Shown one piece after another: positions 9,507 through 21,337 of a stretch of 64,000 bases of DNA. The notes under the pieces were generated by a model. That model was not told where the DNA came from. It searched no databases and saw nothing but the letters and a program-made list of their open reading frames with translations. Position 1 is the stretch's first letter. Each line of letters opens with the position of its first letter. The position numbers and the translations under genes are program-made. The stretch spans positions 1,178,001-1,242,000 of the forward strand of contig JACZZP010000007.1 of NCBI GenBank assembly GCA_015183035.1, in the 5' to 3' direction. This stretch comes from Meloidogyne chitwoodi (lineage: Eukaryota > Nematoda > Chromadorea > Rhabditida > Meloidogynidae).

Positions 9507-11602
9507 ATGCGTATGTGCATTCTTGGAGGTGGTGGATATTTAGGTAAATTTTATTTTATTTTTTTATTTTTTAATATTTAAAATAATAATCTTAAAATTT
9601 AATTAATTAATTATTTTAATATTTAAAATTAAAAATAAATTTATAGGACAATTTTTGGCACAAGCATTGCAAAATGAAGGAGGCCATTTCGTAGTACTTT
9701 TCGACTTAAATTTTTTTACTTCCTTTCCTCATATAAAACTTAATGAAAAATTAACAAAAAGAATTGAGGTATTATTAAATTTAATTAAATTAAATTATTT
9801 AAATTAAAAAAAGGGTTCAATTGAAAATAGTGATCAATTAATTAAAGCATTAAAAGGTTGTGATGCTTGTTTTCACTTGGCTGGTTATGGAATGAGTGGA
9901 GGACCTTCAGTTAATTAATTATTTTAAATTAAATTAATTAATTAATTATTTTTAAAGTTAAATAAACAAAAATGTTATGCTGTTAATTATTTTGGTACAA
10001 AAAATATAATTGAAGTATGTAAATATTTGGGTGTTTCAAGATTAATATTTACTAGTTCTGTAAGTTTTTTTAAATTAATTAATTATTTAATTATTAAAAA
10101 AAAAAGATTGTAGTAATATTTAATGGACAAACAGAATTAAATATGGCAGATGAAGATACTACTCCTTATTTAAAATATTATGCAAATTATTATGCAGAAT
10201 CTAAATCTGCTGCTGAACAGCTTATTTTATCAGAAAATAATCCACCAAAATTATCAACGTGTGCCCTTCGATTAAGAGGAATTTATGGACCTGGAGAAGT
10301 ATTTTTAATTAATTTATTTAAATTTATTTATTTTAGTTAAGAATGGTTCAACGATTTGTGGTTATTTTTTAAATTAAAAAATAAAATAATTATTTTTTTA
10401 AAAGGATTTTCTTTGTGGTTCTGTTTTAATTACTTTTTCAAAATCTAATGAACCTATGACTCAATTTAGTAGTGTAGAAAATACAATTAATGTAAATAAA
10501 TGTTTTATTTTAATATAATTAATTTTATAATATAAAGGCACTTTTACTTTCTGAAAAATCATTACAATTACCAAACAGTCCTACTGCTGGTAATAAATAT
10601 CATATTTTAGATGGTGGACCTCCGGTATATTTTTAAAATATTTTTAAAATATTATAAATTTTTAATTGAAATATAAATTAATTAATTTTTAATAAAAATC
10701 TAGGTATTATTTAATTTTAAATAATTTAATAAAAGGTTCATTCTTGGGGTTTTTGGAATCCATTGGCTAAAGCATTAAATTCTTCTGGTAATTGTATACG
10801 AGTTCCTTATTCTTTTGTTTATACCTTTGCATTTATTTCTGAACTTTTTTATCATTGGTTTGGTATTGAACCAAGACTTACACGTTTTGAAGTTTATTAA
10901 TTTAAATAAATATTTAAAATTATTTATTTAAAAATAAAAAGATTTCTCTTATTGGTGTTACACATACATTTTCAATTAAAAGAGCACAACAAGACTTTGG
11001 TATTTTAAATTAATTAAATTATTATATATATATATTTGTATTATTATTATATTAAAATAAATAATAATAATTAAATTAATTTAAAATTATTTTGTTTTTT
11101 CTAATATTTGTAAAAAGGATAGAAAAATATTAAAATTAAATAAATTAATTTATTAAAAAAGGTTATAATCCTGTTAGATCACATAATTTAAATTCTACTA
11201 TAGAATTTTGTTTAAAACAAAAAAAGGAAGAAGAAAAAAAATTAAAAGAAAAACAACAATTAATTAATAATAATAATAATAAATATATTAATAATTTATT
11301 TTTTTCATTATTTGAAATTAATAATTGGATTATTTGGATATTTGATTTAATTTTTTCTAAAAAAGGTAAAAATAAAAATTAATTTAATTAATCTAAAATA
11401 TTATTAATTTTATTTTTTAAAAAAAGGTTTAATAATTTTATCAAAATGTGTATTTTTATTTATTTTATTTTTAATTGCTGGAGGTCATTTATTTAAAAAT
11501 AATATTTATGATAATATTAATTCAACTACTTCAAATAATGAAAATATTGCCACACAACAAACAAATACAATTGTTAATTCACATCCTTGGTGGATATTTT
11601 GA
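9507..11602 (+). CDS. SDR42E/3-beta-hydroxysteroid dehydrogenase-like protein
   Basis: A twelve-exon model gives 446 residues; exon ends are near 9543, 9768, 9909, 10059, 10298, 10360, 10491, 10624, 10891, 10999 and 11365, and all phases join. It should be an NAD(P)-dependent extended short-chain dehydrogenase acting on sterol-like substrates. The Rossmann glycine motif is GGGGYLG (residues 7-13), the catalytic YxxxK is Y148-K152 (YYAESK), and [27 protein letters not shown] and [17 protein letters not shown] follow the SDR42E1 pattern in order. A C-terminal hydrophobic segment (about 392-412) suggests a membrane anchor. The stop overlaps an AATAAA signal. Most introns end in A-rich AAAG rather than TTTCAG. 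Substrate is not determinable. Confidence 0.85.
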
Positions 11603-11607
11603 ATAAA
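11602..11607 (+). terminator. Poly(A) signal AATAAA
   Basis: AATAAA overlaps the last base of the dehydrogenase stop codon. In such AT-rich DNA the hexamer is common, so only its position supports it. Confidence 0.4.
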
Positions 11608-12167
11608 GAAAAGATTTTTTTTAATTAATTTTTTGGATAAATTAAATTAAAAAATAATAATTTTATTAATAATATTTTATTTATATATATTCTAATTATA
11701 ATTTTGCTTTATTATTTTAAAATATTTTTAAAGTATTTTCTACATAATATATTTTATTAAATTAAATATTTACTAAATCCCATAAATATATTTTTATTTA
11801 ATTAATTAATTAATCTCTCAATAATCTTTTTTTGCAATTTAATCAAAAAAAATATTTAAAAAAAGTCAAAAATAAATTAAAAATAATTATTTATTATTTT
11901 TAGAAATTCTGACTATTTTTTAAATAATTTAATATATCTATTAATTATTATTATATATACATATTTATTTATTTTATTAATAATTTAGAATTTTTTAAAA
12001 AATATTTTAATTCTACATTTAATTAGTTTTTTTTTTTCATAAAATATAAAAATAAATTTACATATTTTTTAATTTTATTTAATTTTGGGTAATAATAAAT
12101 TTTAATAAAATTAATTTTTATTTTAAAAATAATATAAAAATTATTTATCACAATCATTTAATTTTTA
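11608..12167. other. AT-rich spacer between convergent genes
   Basis: About 560 bp of A/T-rich sequence between the 3' ends of the dehydrogenase and F-box genes. No ORF or repeat structure was seen. Confidence 0.6.
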
Positions 12168-13184
12168 TTAATTATTTTCTTCCATTATTTCCTTATTTAA
12201 TTGTTCAATGGATGGTATGCGCATTTTCTCGATTCTTTTATTTAAAGAATTTAATTTTTCATGATTATCCAAAATTTGAGCATTTAATTCTTTTAACTAT
12301 AAATATTAAATTAAATATTTATTTATTAAATTAATTAGAGTTCTAATTAAATTTTTAGTAAAATCAAAATTTATTTAAAATTAATGTTTTTTTAGTTTTA
12401 TTTATTAAAAAATAAATTAATAAATTAATTTAATAATATTTATATTTATTTACATGACTTCCCATATCTTCTAATCTTAAATTAATTAATCCAATATGTT
12501 CACTAAGTTGATTTACATGTTCTCTTCTTTGTCCAACTTCCTGTAAATTAATCTTTAATTTTTAAAATATTTATTTATTTATTATAATAATAATATTACT
12601 TTAATTGTTTGATCTAATCTTTCACGTGTTGCATCTAATCTTTTAATAAACTAAAAAAATAAAATAATTAAATTAAATTAAATTAAAATATTTACAATTT
12701 CCATACAAATCTTTCTTCTAGGTTCTAATAAAGCACAAATTAATTTATTACTTGTATATAAACGAGAACATTCATTAAATGATAAAAAATATAAAATTTC
12801 ATTAATTACTTCAATTGGAAATAATTGATATTTTATATTATTTTCTTCTTTTTGATTATATATTTTTACTTCAATTGGAAAACCTTTAAAATTTTATTTA
12901 AAAAATTATTAAAAAATTTCTTCTTTTTTTTAATAAAATAAATTAATTTTAGTAATTTATGATAAAAAATTATTTAATTAAAATTTATTTATTTTATCTT
13001 TTTTTTATTTTTCTAAAATAAAAATTTTAATTTTTTATTTATTTAAATAAAAATATATATTTTAAATAAATTTATATAATTATTTACCTTGTTCATTTTC
13101 TTCAAAACTCATTTCTTTTTGTGAATTATTTAAATTAGTAGTAGAATAATTTTTTAATTTATTAATAAGTCTAAGAGATTGCAT
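12168..13184 (-). CDS. F-box-like protein with C-terminal coiled coil
   Basis: A five-exon model (13184-13088, 12883-12696, 12650-12600, 12540-12454, 12296-12168) joins in phase to 183 residues. Residues about 54-85, QLFPIEVINEILYFLSFNE followed by CSRLYTSNKLICALLEP, fit the F-box helix pattern (Leu-Pro-like start, EILxFL, then a hydrophobic Leu-rich end). The remainder, from about residue 95, is charged and heptad-like (FIKRLDATRERLDQTIK, LKELNAQILDNHEKLNSLNK), predicting a coiled coil. If the F-box is real, it would link a target to SKP1/CUL1 ubiquitin ligase, with the coiled coil binding substrate. Intron phases support the gene; the domain call is moderate. Confidence 0.6.
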
Positions 13185-13552
13185 TAAATAAAAATATTTT
13201 TAATTTAATTTTAAATAATTATTATAAAATAAAAAAGGAATTGGGAAAGAAAATAAATATTTTGGACTAAAAAACTTGAAAATATAATAAAAGAATATAT
13301 TTATTCCTTCTTTTTTTTTTTAAAAAGCTTGTTTTTATCTATTTAATGAGAGATAAAGTATTTATTTATTTTTTACTATAATAAATAATAGGCCTATTTT
13401 ATTTATTTTTATTTTATTTTTAAAATTAAAACAATTAGAAAATATTTAATAAAAATAAATAATTTAAAATTATTATTTTTTAATTAATTTAAAAAAAAAA
13501 ATATTTAAAATATAAATATTACCTTCTGTATCTCTTAAAACAAAATATATTA
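13185..13552. other. AT-rich spacer upstream of F-box gene
   Basis: Holds the presumed promoter of the F-box gene on the minus strand. It is homopolymer-rich with nothing recognisable, and ends at the Helitron insertion point (A at 13552). Confidence 0.5.
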
Positions 13553-13965
13553 TCTTATTATATAATTGAGAAAAGTGTGTGTGTCTGTTTGTTTGTCCTT
13601 TTATAGACAAATGATTGGGGGAAGTGAAAATGGGGGGTTTTTATAGTAGGGTTTGCAACTTGAAAATAAACTTGAATAGTGCTTAAGTTTAAATTTAAAA
13701 CTTGAAAACAAACTTGAAATTAAAACTTGAACTTAGAACTTGAAAATAAACTTAAACTTTAAAACTTGAAATTAAAACTTGAAAATAAACTTGAACTTGG
13801 ATACTATATAAACCCTGTATTTTGATCAGTCTTTAACACCAGCCACTACATTTCAACAACAAACAAACAACAACGCTGTTTGCTGCATTTTGCTTCAATG
13901 TGGACGCCGAATAACCCTGCTGCTCCAGTGACGCCATAAGAAAAGAAGCCGTGCTGAGGATTCCG

Positions 13966-15315
13966 AGTCAGAGACACAAGAGTCAGAGACACAAGAGTCA
14001 GAGACACAAGAGTCAGAGACACAAGAGTCAGAGACACAAGAGTCAGAGACACAAGAGTCAGAGACACAAGAGTCAGAGACACAAGAGTCAGAGACACAAG
14101 AGTCAGAGACACAAGAGTCAGAGACACAAGAGTCAGAGACACAAGAGTCAGAGACACAAGAGTCAGAGACACAAGAGTCAGAGACACAAGAGTCAGAGAC
14201 ACAAGAGTCAGAGACACAAGAGTCAGAGACACAAGAGTCAGAGACACAAGAGTCAGAGACACAAGAGTCAGAGACACAAGAGTCAGAGACACAAGAGTCA
14301 GAGACACAAGAGTCAGAGACACAAGAGTCAGAGACACAAGAGTCAGAGACACAAGAGTCAGAGACACAAGAGTCAGAGACACAAGAGTCAGAGACACAAG
14401 AGTCAGAGACACAAGAGTCAGAGACACAAGAGTCAGAGACACAAGAGTCAGAGACACAAGAGTCAGAGACACAAGAGTCAGAGACACAAGAGTCAGAGAC
14501 ACAAGAGTCAGAGACACAAGAGTCAGAGACACAAGAGTCAGAGACACAAGAGTCAGAGACACAAGAGTCAGAGACACAAGAGTCAGAGACACAAGAGTCA
14601 GAGACACAAGAGTCAGAGACACAAGAGTCAGAGACACAAGAGTCAGAGACACAAGAGTCAGAGACACAAGAGTCAGAGACACAAGAGTCAGAGACACAAG
14701 AGTCAGAGACACAAGAGTCAGAGACACAAGAGTCAGAGACACAAGAGTCAGAGACACAAGAGTCAGAGACACAAGAGTCAGAGACACAAGAGTCAGAGAC
14801 ACAAGAGTCAGAGACACAAGAGTCAGAGACACAAGAGTCAGAGACACAAGAGTCAGAGACACAAGAGTCAGAGACACAAGAGTCAGAGACACAAGAGTCA
14901 GAGACACAAGAGTCAGAGACACAAGAGTCAGAGACACAAGAGTCAGAGACACAAGAGTCAGAGACACAAGAGTCAGAGACACAAGAGTCAGAGACACAAG
15001 AGTCAGAGACACAAGAGTCAGAGACACAAGAGTCAGAGACACAAGAGTCAGAGACACAAGAGTCAGAGACACAAGAGTCAGAGACACAAGAGTCAGAGAC
15101 ACAAGAGTCAGAGACACAAGAGTCAGAGACACAAGAGTCAGAGACACAAGAGTCAGAGACACAAGAGTCAGAGACACAAGAGTCAGAGACACAAGAGTCA
15201 GAGACACAAGAGTCAGAGACACAAGAGTCAGAGACACAAGAGTCAGAGACACAAGAGTCAGAGACACAAGAGTCAGAGACACAAGAGTCAGAGACACAAG
15301 AGTCAGAGACACAAG
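13966..15315 (+). repeat. Perfect 15-bp tandem array, 90 copies
   Basis: The unit AGTCAGAGACACAAG repeats 90 times over exactly 1350 bp with no difference I can see. Because 15 is a multiple of three and the unit lacks stops, five frames or more stay open, giving artefactual SQRHK, SLTLV or DSCVS polypeptides; none should be taken as a gene. The unit resembles the RepHel coding segment GAGAGACATCAGTCTCTGAG of the left Helitron, so it probably arose from it. The sequence after the array (15316-15480) carries decayed versions (GAGACACGTGAGTTTGAG). Confidence 0.97.
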
Positions 15316-15546
15316 AGTCTGCGTATGAGCACTTGAAGCTGAATCGAAGACACTTATGACTGAGAAACTTGAATAAGAGACACGTGAGTTTGAGTAAGAG
15401 ACAGTTGATTCTGAGTGAGAAACATTTGATTCTGAGTTTGAGACTCATGAGTCAGAAACATTTGAGTCTCAGTGTTTTGTTCTTTTAAAACGTTTGTAAC
15501 TGTAAAAGATTTATTGTTCAGGTTATTTTAAGTTTATTGTTTTTTG

Positions 15547-15587
15547 CTAGCGGAGAAGGACGCCCGAAGGGCGTCCATCTCCGCTAG
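15547..15587 (+). other. Helitron 3' terminal hairpin
   Basis: Arms of 19 bp (CTAGCGGAGAAGGACGCCC and its complement) pair with a single mismatch around a GAA loop, and the last four bases are the CTAG terminus. Helitron transposition uses such a 3' hairpin as the termination signal. Here the stem includes the terminal CTAG, whereas canonical hairpins usually stop some bases before it. Confidence 0.85.
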
Positions 15588-16217
15588 TTATTTATAAATA
15601 AATAAAAAAGAGAAGAAGCATTTGTTTGTCTTAAGACAAACAAAAATAAAAAAGTAAAAATTTACCGTCTGTTATTTTTTAAGCAGATGATCAATAGAAA
15701 AAAAAAAAGAAATTTTTTAGAAATATTTAATTGGATATATAGATTTAAAAATAAATAATATTTAAAATTATTTTACCTTAACAAATATTTTTAATTTATT
15801 TAAAAATGTTTGTTAATAAATATTTAATTAATTAATTAAACTGATATATTTATTTTTATAAAAAAGTAAAAATCTAAGAAGTTAAATTTAATTAATTAAA
15901 TTTTAATAAATAAAAACCAAATTAAAAACATTTATTTAAAAAAATATATAAAATATTTTTGAGAAAATAAAAAAAATATTCTACAATATATATTAATTAA
16001 TTAAATGAGATCAAATGACAACAATAAATTGATTATTATATTTATTTATTAAATTGAATAATATATATTTTGACTAGAAAATAAAAAATAAAAAAAGATA
16101 TGTTTATTTAATTATTATTAAAAATAAAAACAAATAATTATTTATTTATTTATTTAATTTTAGGGTTATTTAAAAATACTCATAGAGTAAATAATAATAT
16201 TATTAATTTATTTTTTA
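15588..16217. other. AT-rich spacer
   Basis: About 630 bp. A short palindrome TTTGTTTGTCTTAAGACAAACAAA lies near 15620-15645 (quoted arms TTTGTTTGTC / GACAAACAAA); otherwise only A/T-rich sequence. Confidence 0.5.
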
Positions 16218-18719
16218 TTAAATTAAAAATCCAGAAAATGATCCAAAATTTAATTTAATATGTTGAAGAACAGAAATACACTGACATTCACCCAAAGGTG
16301 ATTCCATATCATTTTGATCAAAAGGACGCCAATTATAAATTACTGCTGGGGGTATTTCATCTTCTTTTTTATTATTTGAATGCTTAAAAATAATTAATTA
16401 ATTAATTTAAATTATTTAATTAATTAATTACTTTATTAATTGGTCGTTTCATTCTTTTTCTAATATTTCTTGTAAATAATGAATTAAATTTTGTTAATTT
16501 TAATTTATTAACTTCTTCTTCAATTTGTTCATTTTCTTCTTTTTTATCAAAACTTATTTTTCCTTTTTTAATTGTAGAATATTCATCACATATTTTTGCA
16601 CAATTTTCTCGTTCAACATTAATTTTAGAAGCAACAATAGGACCACCAATTTCATGATCCCAAAAACGATCACGTTCAGAATCACCTTTAAAAAAACAAA
16701 GTTAATTTTTTAAAATAAAAAATAATTAATTTATTTATTAAAATTATTTATAATTATTTATTTTAGATTTATTTTAATTAAAATTAATTTATTTATTATT
16801 ATTAAATAAATAAATATTTATTATTATTTTTAAATAATATTATTACGTAATAAAAATATCCTTTTTTATCAAAAATAATTTTTTTTATTTAAAAAATTTT
16901 CTTAAACAATTTCTTTTGTTTTAAATATTTTGTGACATTTAAAATAAAATTTTCTTCCTTTTTACTAATAAATAATATATTTTAATAAAATATTATATTA
17001 TTTTGTTCCTTTAATTACGTATTAAATATTTATTTATTTATTTATTTAAAATGCCAAAAAATTCTTTTTTGTTTCAGAAAAGAGCGGAAGTTATTTATTT
17101 ATGTCATAAATTGTGTTAAATAAATTCTTTTTTAATTTTATTCTTTTTTATTTTAAAAATAAAATAAAATAAATTACTTATATTCATTTTATTTTTAATT
17201 AGACAGGATATTTATTAAAAAATAAAAAATATATATTTACGTAAAATACTAAAAATAAATATTTTAAAAGGTCAGTAAATAAATAAAAAAGATTTAAGAA
17301 AATTTTTAAATTTTTTTCAAAAAATTAATTTAAATATTTTCTAAACTTTTTATTATTTTCTAATTATTTTATTTTTTAACAAAAATATATTTTTGTAAAT
17401 ATTTTATTTTATAATCTCTAAAAATGGAACTAATTAAATAATACTAATAAATATAAAAAAATTAAAAATTAATTTTTATTAATCTTTTTAATTTTTTTTT
17501 AGCAACTCTTCTTTTCATTTGAAAGGGATAATAAAATAAGGAAAAGAAAAACCTAAATTGGACCTTATTTTACGTAAATAAAATTATATTTTTTAATTAA
17601 TTAATTATTTTTTTATTTAAAAATATCTAAAAATAATAAAATATTCTTTAATGTCAAAAAATATTATTTTTTTTAAATACAAAAATTAATTCAATACAAT
17701 AAAAAATATTTTTTTTAATCAACTAAATTATTTTAGAATAAAAAAATAATAAGAGAATGAGGAAATAAAAATTAAAATGTTAATTAAATAAAATTAAAAA
17801 AAATATTTGGATTATTTAAATACTTTATTATCTTTATTTGTTTTAATAAATTATTTTTTTAATATTTTTAAAGGACATTTACTATTTCATAGAACAGAAA
17901 AGAGATTATTTAAATATTTATTTATTTTAAAAAAATAAATAAAAAATAAATTACCATAATCTAAGCATAAGGCAAAGAGTACATTCTTTCCTACATTTTC
18001 TTCTTCTTCCTCTTGGTCATTTTTAATTGCCAAATTCACAACTGTCCCATTTAATGATCTACTTTTAAGTGTACATTGTCCACCTATATGTTGCCATTCA
18101 AAAGCCATACAACAAACATCACCTTTAAAATTAAAATTAATTTTATTTAAATAATATTTATTATTTAATTAAACTTACTTTTACATACATCAGCACATTG
18201 TCTACGTGAAAGTCCAAAGTCTCGTCTATAATCGGCTCCAATAATAGTAAGGCCAGGTGCGAATGAATAACACTTTCCTTTAATAAAATATTTAAAAATA
18301 ATAAATAGGATTACTCAAAATTAATTTTTATTTTATTTAATAAAAATATTAGAGAAATTAAAAAAAATTAAAATCCGAAAATTGGTTGGTTTATTTTATT
18401 TTTTATTAAAATTAAAATTAAAAAAATAACCATTGCTTTGTGCCTCAATTTGTAAAGGTAAAATTATAATAAAAAACAAAAATAATTGTTGAGTTTTAAA
18501 TAAAAACAAAAAATTATTAAAAACAAATGTTTTTTTTATTGGAAAACAAGGCCAAGAAATATTAAATGTTTTTGTTGTTTTTTGATGTTTTTGAGATAAT
18601 AAATCTTCTTTTATTGTTGTTGTTGTTGTTCTTTGTTTGTTTATAATATTATTCATTATTATTTTATTATTATTAATTTGTTGATAATTAAATGAACAAG
18701 TTGGTATTTGATAGGGCAT
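16218..18719 (-). CDS. PAN/apple-domain protein with hydrophobic segment
   Basis: A five-exon model (18719-18431, 18277-18179, 18122-17955, 16685-16432, 16382-16218) joins in phase to 324 residues. A hydrophobic stretch at about residues 68-92 (LFLFFIIILPLQIEA) is a signal-anchor or a signal peptide if translation starts at a later Met. The following Cys pattern, GKCYSFAPGL, RQCADVCK, DVCCMAFEW and GGQCTLK, fits a PAN/apple fold, used in nematodes for protein or carbohydrate binding outside the cell. A second Cys-poor part with CAKICDEYS and a basic run follows. The third intron is about 1.27 kb, much longer than its neighbours. Ligand and tissue cannot be told. Confidence 0.65.
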
Positions 18720-20251
18720 TTAAAATTAAATAATTATTTATTTTTATTTCTTTAAATTTAAAAATAAATAAATAAATTAATTAATTAAAAAGTATTTTAA
18801 TAATTTATAAAAGAAGGTAATTTATATCTCTACTCATTTTTCTAATTTTATTAAAGGTAGGAAATATATTATGATTTTTTTAATTTTTATATAGACAAGG
18901 TTAAATTCTTGTTTTAATTTTTTTAAATAATTTAAAAAATATTTTAATAATAATTTTAATAAAAATTAATTAATTAATTTTATAATAAACTTTAATTATT
19001 TATTATTCTCGCATATATTTATTTATTTTAATTGGAGAATTCTTTTTACTCTCTTCCGAAAAAAAAAACAAAAATAATATTATATATTTTAAAAGAAAAA
19101 TAAAAATTTAAAAATATTTTAGTAATTAATTAATTTCATTTTTTTATTAAATATTTTTGTCGGTTTTATTAAATATTTAATTAAAAATTTATGAAAAAAT
19201 ATTTAAATAAAAAAATGTAAAAATATATTAATAATGTTTTTAAGAAATTTAAAATAAAAAATAAAAATTGTATTCAATTAAATAAATTAAATGGCAAAAT
19301 ATTTAAAAAAAGGTACATAAAATTATTATCTTCTTCTAAATTAATTAAAATAATAATAAAATGTCTATAATAAAGTACATGTAAACATAATTATATCGTT
19401 CATTTATTTTTTTTCAATTAAATTAAAAAAATAAAAATAAATAAATATTATTATTATTAGCCTAATCCCTTTTTCTCTAAATGGAAACATTTAGATTTTG
19501 TTTTTTATTTTTAAAAACTTTAAAATAGAAGGAAAGGATTAATATAAAATTGAGGGTGTTAATTATTTAGCAAATAATATTATTTTTATCAAAAGTTTAA
19601 AAATATAAAAATAATGTTAAAATAATTTAAAAAAATATTTAAATAATTTTTTAGAACTAAAAAATGTAAAGAATATTTAAAAAATAAAAACATTTATTAT
19701 TTTTTGATTATTAAAATGAAAGAAATGTAATATTATTATTAATATTTATTTAAGGAAATATATTTATTTATTTAAAATAATCTAAGAATCTATGTATATC
19801 CTAAAATTGTGTATTTATGACGACTACGACCTTTTAAATAAATTGGTTATTTTTAAATATTTAAAGGAATATTAAAATATTTTAATAATTAATATATTTT
19901 TAGTATATCCTAATTTTTTTGATTTATTTATTCTAAAATAATTTTATAAAAATATTGCCATTTAACTAATTAATATTTTTCTTAATATTTAAAAAATAAT
20001 TAATATTAAAATTAGAATATTTAAAAATGTTGCTTATTTAAAGAAAAGTACTTTTATATAAATAAATAAATATAAATAAAATATATAATATTTATTAATA
20101 AATTAATACCAACTTATTTTTAAATAATAAATTTTTTTTTAAAAAGAAGGCGTGGTGACATAAAAGAGGAAGGAAAATATATTTTAAAAAAAATAAAATA
20201 AAATAAACTCCACCCCATAATAATAATAAGTAAATTAATTAATTAATATAT
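18720..20251. other. AT-rich intergenic spacer
   Basis: About 1.5 kb, nearly all A/T, no ORF or repeat array of note. Confidence 0.6.
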
Positions 20252-20259
20252 ATACTTAT

Positions 20260-21329
20260 CAGGGATGCATATCGTTCGGTTTTATACGATACGATATACG
20301 ATACGATATAATTTCAGAAAAAAATACGATACGATATACGATACGATATTATTTCCTAAAAAAATACGATACGATATAAGTAAGTGTCGGGCCGATTTTT
20401 CGAGACAAATTTTGAAAATTTTTCAGATGTCTCGGCGCCACTGTTCTCTAGCAGAGTTGTCGCGGGTGCAAAAAAATTTGGGTACGGGTTTCGGGTTGGA
20501 ATATTTTTATTTCAGGTATCGGGTAAGAAAAAAGGCCGGGTTTCGGGCGGGAACCCTGCTCCATATCTACGAAAATTCACACTTTCAGCGCCGCAGGCGA
20601 AAAATTTTGAGTTTTATTTCATTAGTTACCAAAAATTTAACCTTTTTAGCGCCGCAGGCGAAAATTTTGAAAAATTATCAGATCTAGTTGCTAAAAATAG
20701 CTTTTTTTAGCGTTACAATCAAAAATATAGGAATTTAATTTTTCTTCTAGCTTAAAAATTTAAAACGAACAAAAGAAAGAAAGATTTAACAATAATTAAT
20801 GGCCTCTAGGTATTTCGCAAATTAATAGGAATCTAACCAACGTATGACAAGACAATAAACTAACACACTAACCACCTAACCATACTTGTATTTTACTATT
20901 AACCAATTTAATTATAGGTAAATCATTCCTTATAGTATTTCTTTTCTTCCATTACAAGAGAAGAGAAAGAAATAAAGAATAAAAGAGGAAGAAAGTCAAA
21001 AGAAAGCAATGGGGGAAATTAATTTATGTAATAAAATAATAGTATTATAAGTTTTTCCTATAAAATATAATAACGATATAAAATAACTAAAAAAAATACG
21101 ATACGATATACGATACGATATAAAATCCGAAAAAAATACGATACGATATACGATACGATATAAAATCCGAAAAAAAATACGATACGATATACGATACGAT
21201 ACAAAATCACTCCAAAAATACGATAAAATACGATATACGATAACGATATACGATACGATACAAAATCACTCCAAAAATACGATAAAATACGATATACGAT
21301 AACGATATACGATACGATATGCATCCCTG
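20260..21329. mobile_element. Non-autonomous hAT-type transposon
   Basis: The element starts CAGGGATGCATATCG and ends with the complement ATATGCATCCCTG. It is flanked by a perfect 8-bp duplication, ATACTTAT (20252-20259 and 21330-21337), the hAT target-site size, and the CAGGG terminus is hAT-like. Both subterminal regions carry arrays of TACGATACGATA units separated by TTTTTT or AAAATCC spacers, which would be transposase binding sites. The interior (about 20390-20660) is unusually GC-rich for this region, with GGGTTTCGGG and GCGCCGCAGGCGAAAATTTT motifs, the latter twice. No transposase is encoded; ORFs over the repeats are artefacts. Confidence 0.88.
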
Positions 21330-21337
21330 ATACTTAT

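Larger units (their letters stand above)
13553..15587 (+). mobile_element. Complete non-autonomous Helitron carrying a 15-bp minisatellite
   Basis: The 2035-bp element begins TC (13553) after an A and ends CTAG (15587) before a T, the canonical Helitron insertion between A and T. A strong hairpin occupies the 3' end. The first 270 bp match the inverted Helitron 5' end at 5801-6066, including a TATATAAA box (13805-13812). The next part is a diverged copy of the RepHel 5' coding region, with stop codons and deletions (AATGTGGACGCCGAATAA against the intact ATGGACGCCGACGAA on the left). A 90-copy array then replaces the rest. No Rep or helicase is encoded, so movement would need proteins from another copy. 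Confidence 0.82.

Noticed and set aside
13966..15315. CRISPR array
   Set aside because: Repeats are directly adjacent with no spacers, and the genome is eukaryotic.
13846..15448. Three long ORFs over the 15-bp array, on both strands (461-517 codons)
   Set aside because: They exist only because the unit is 15 bp and stop-free; the peptides are pure five-residue repeats with no flanking protein similarity.
20265..21324. ORFs of 88-140 codons inside the hAT element
   Set aside because: They read through ACGATACGAT repeats and GC-rich low-complexity sequence; no transposase motif.
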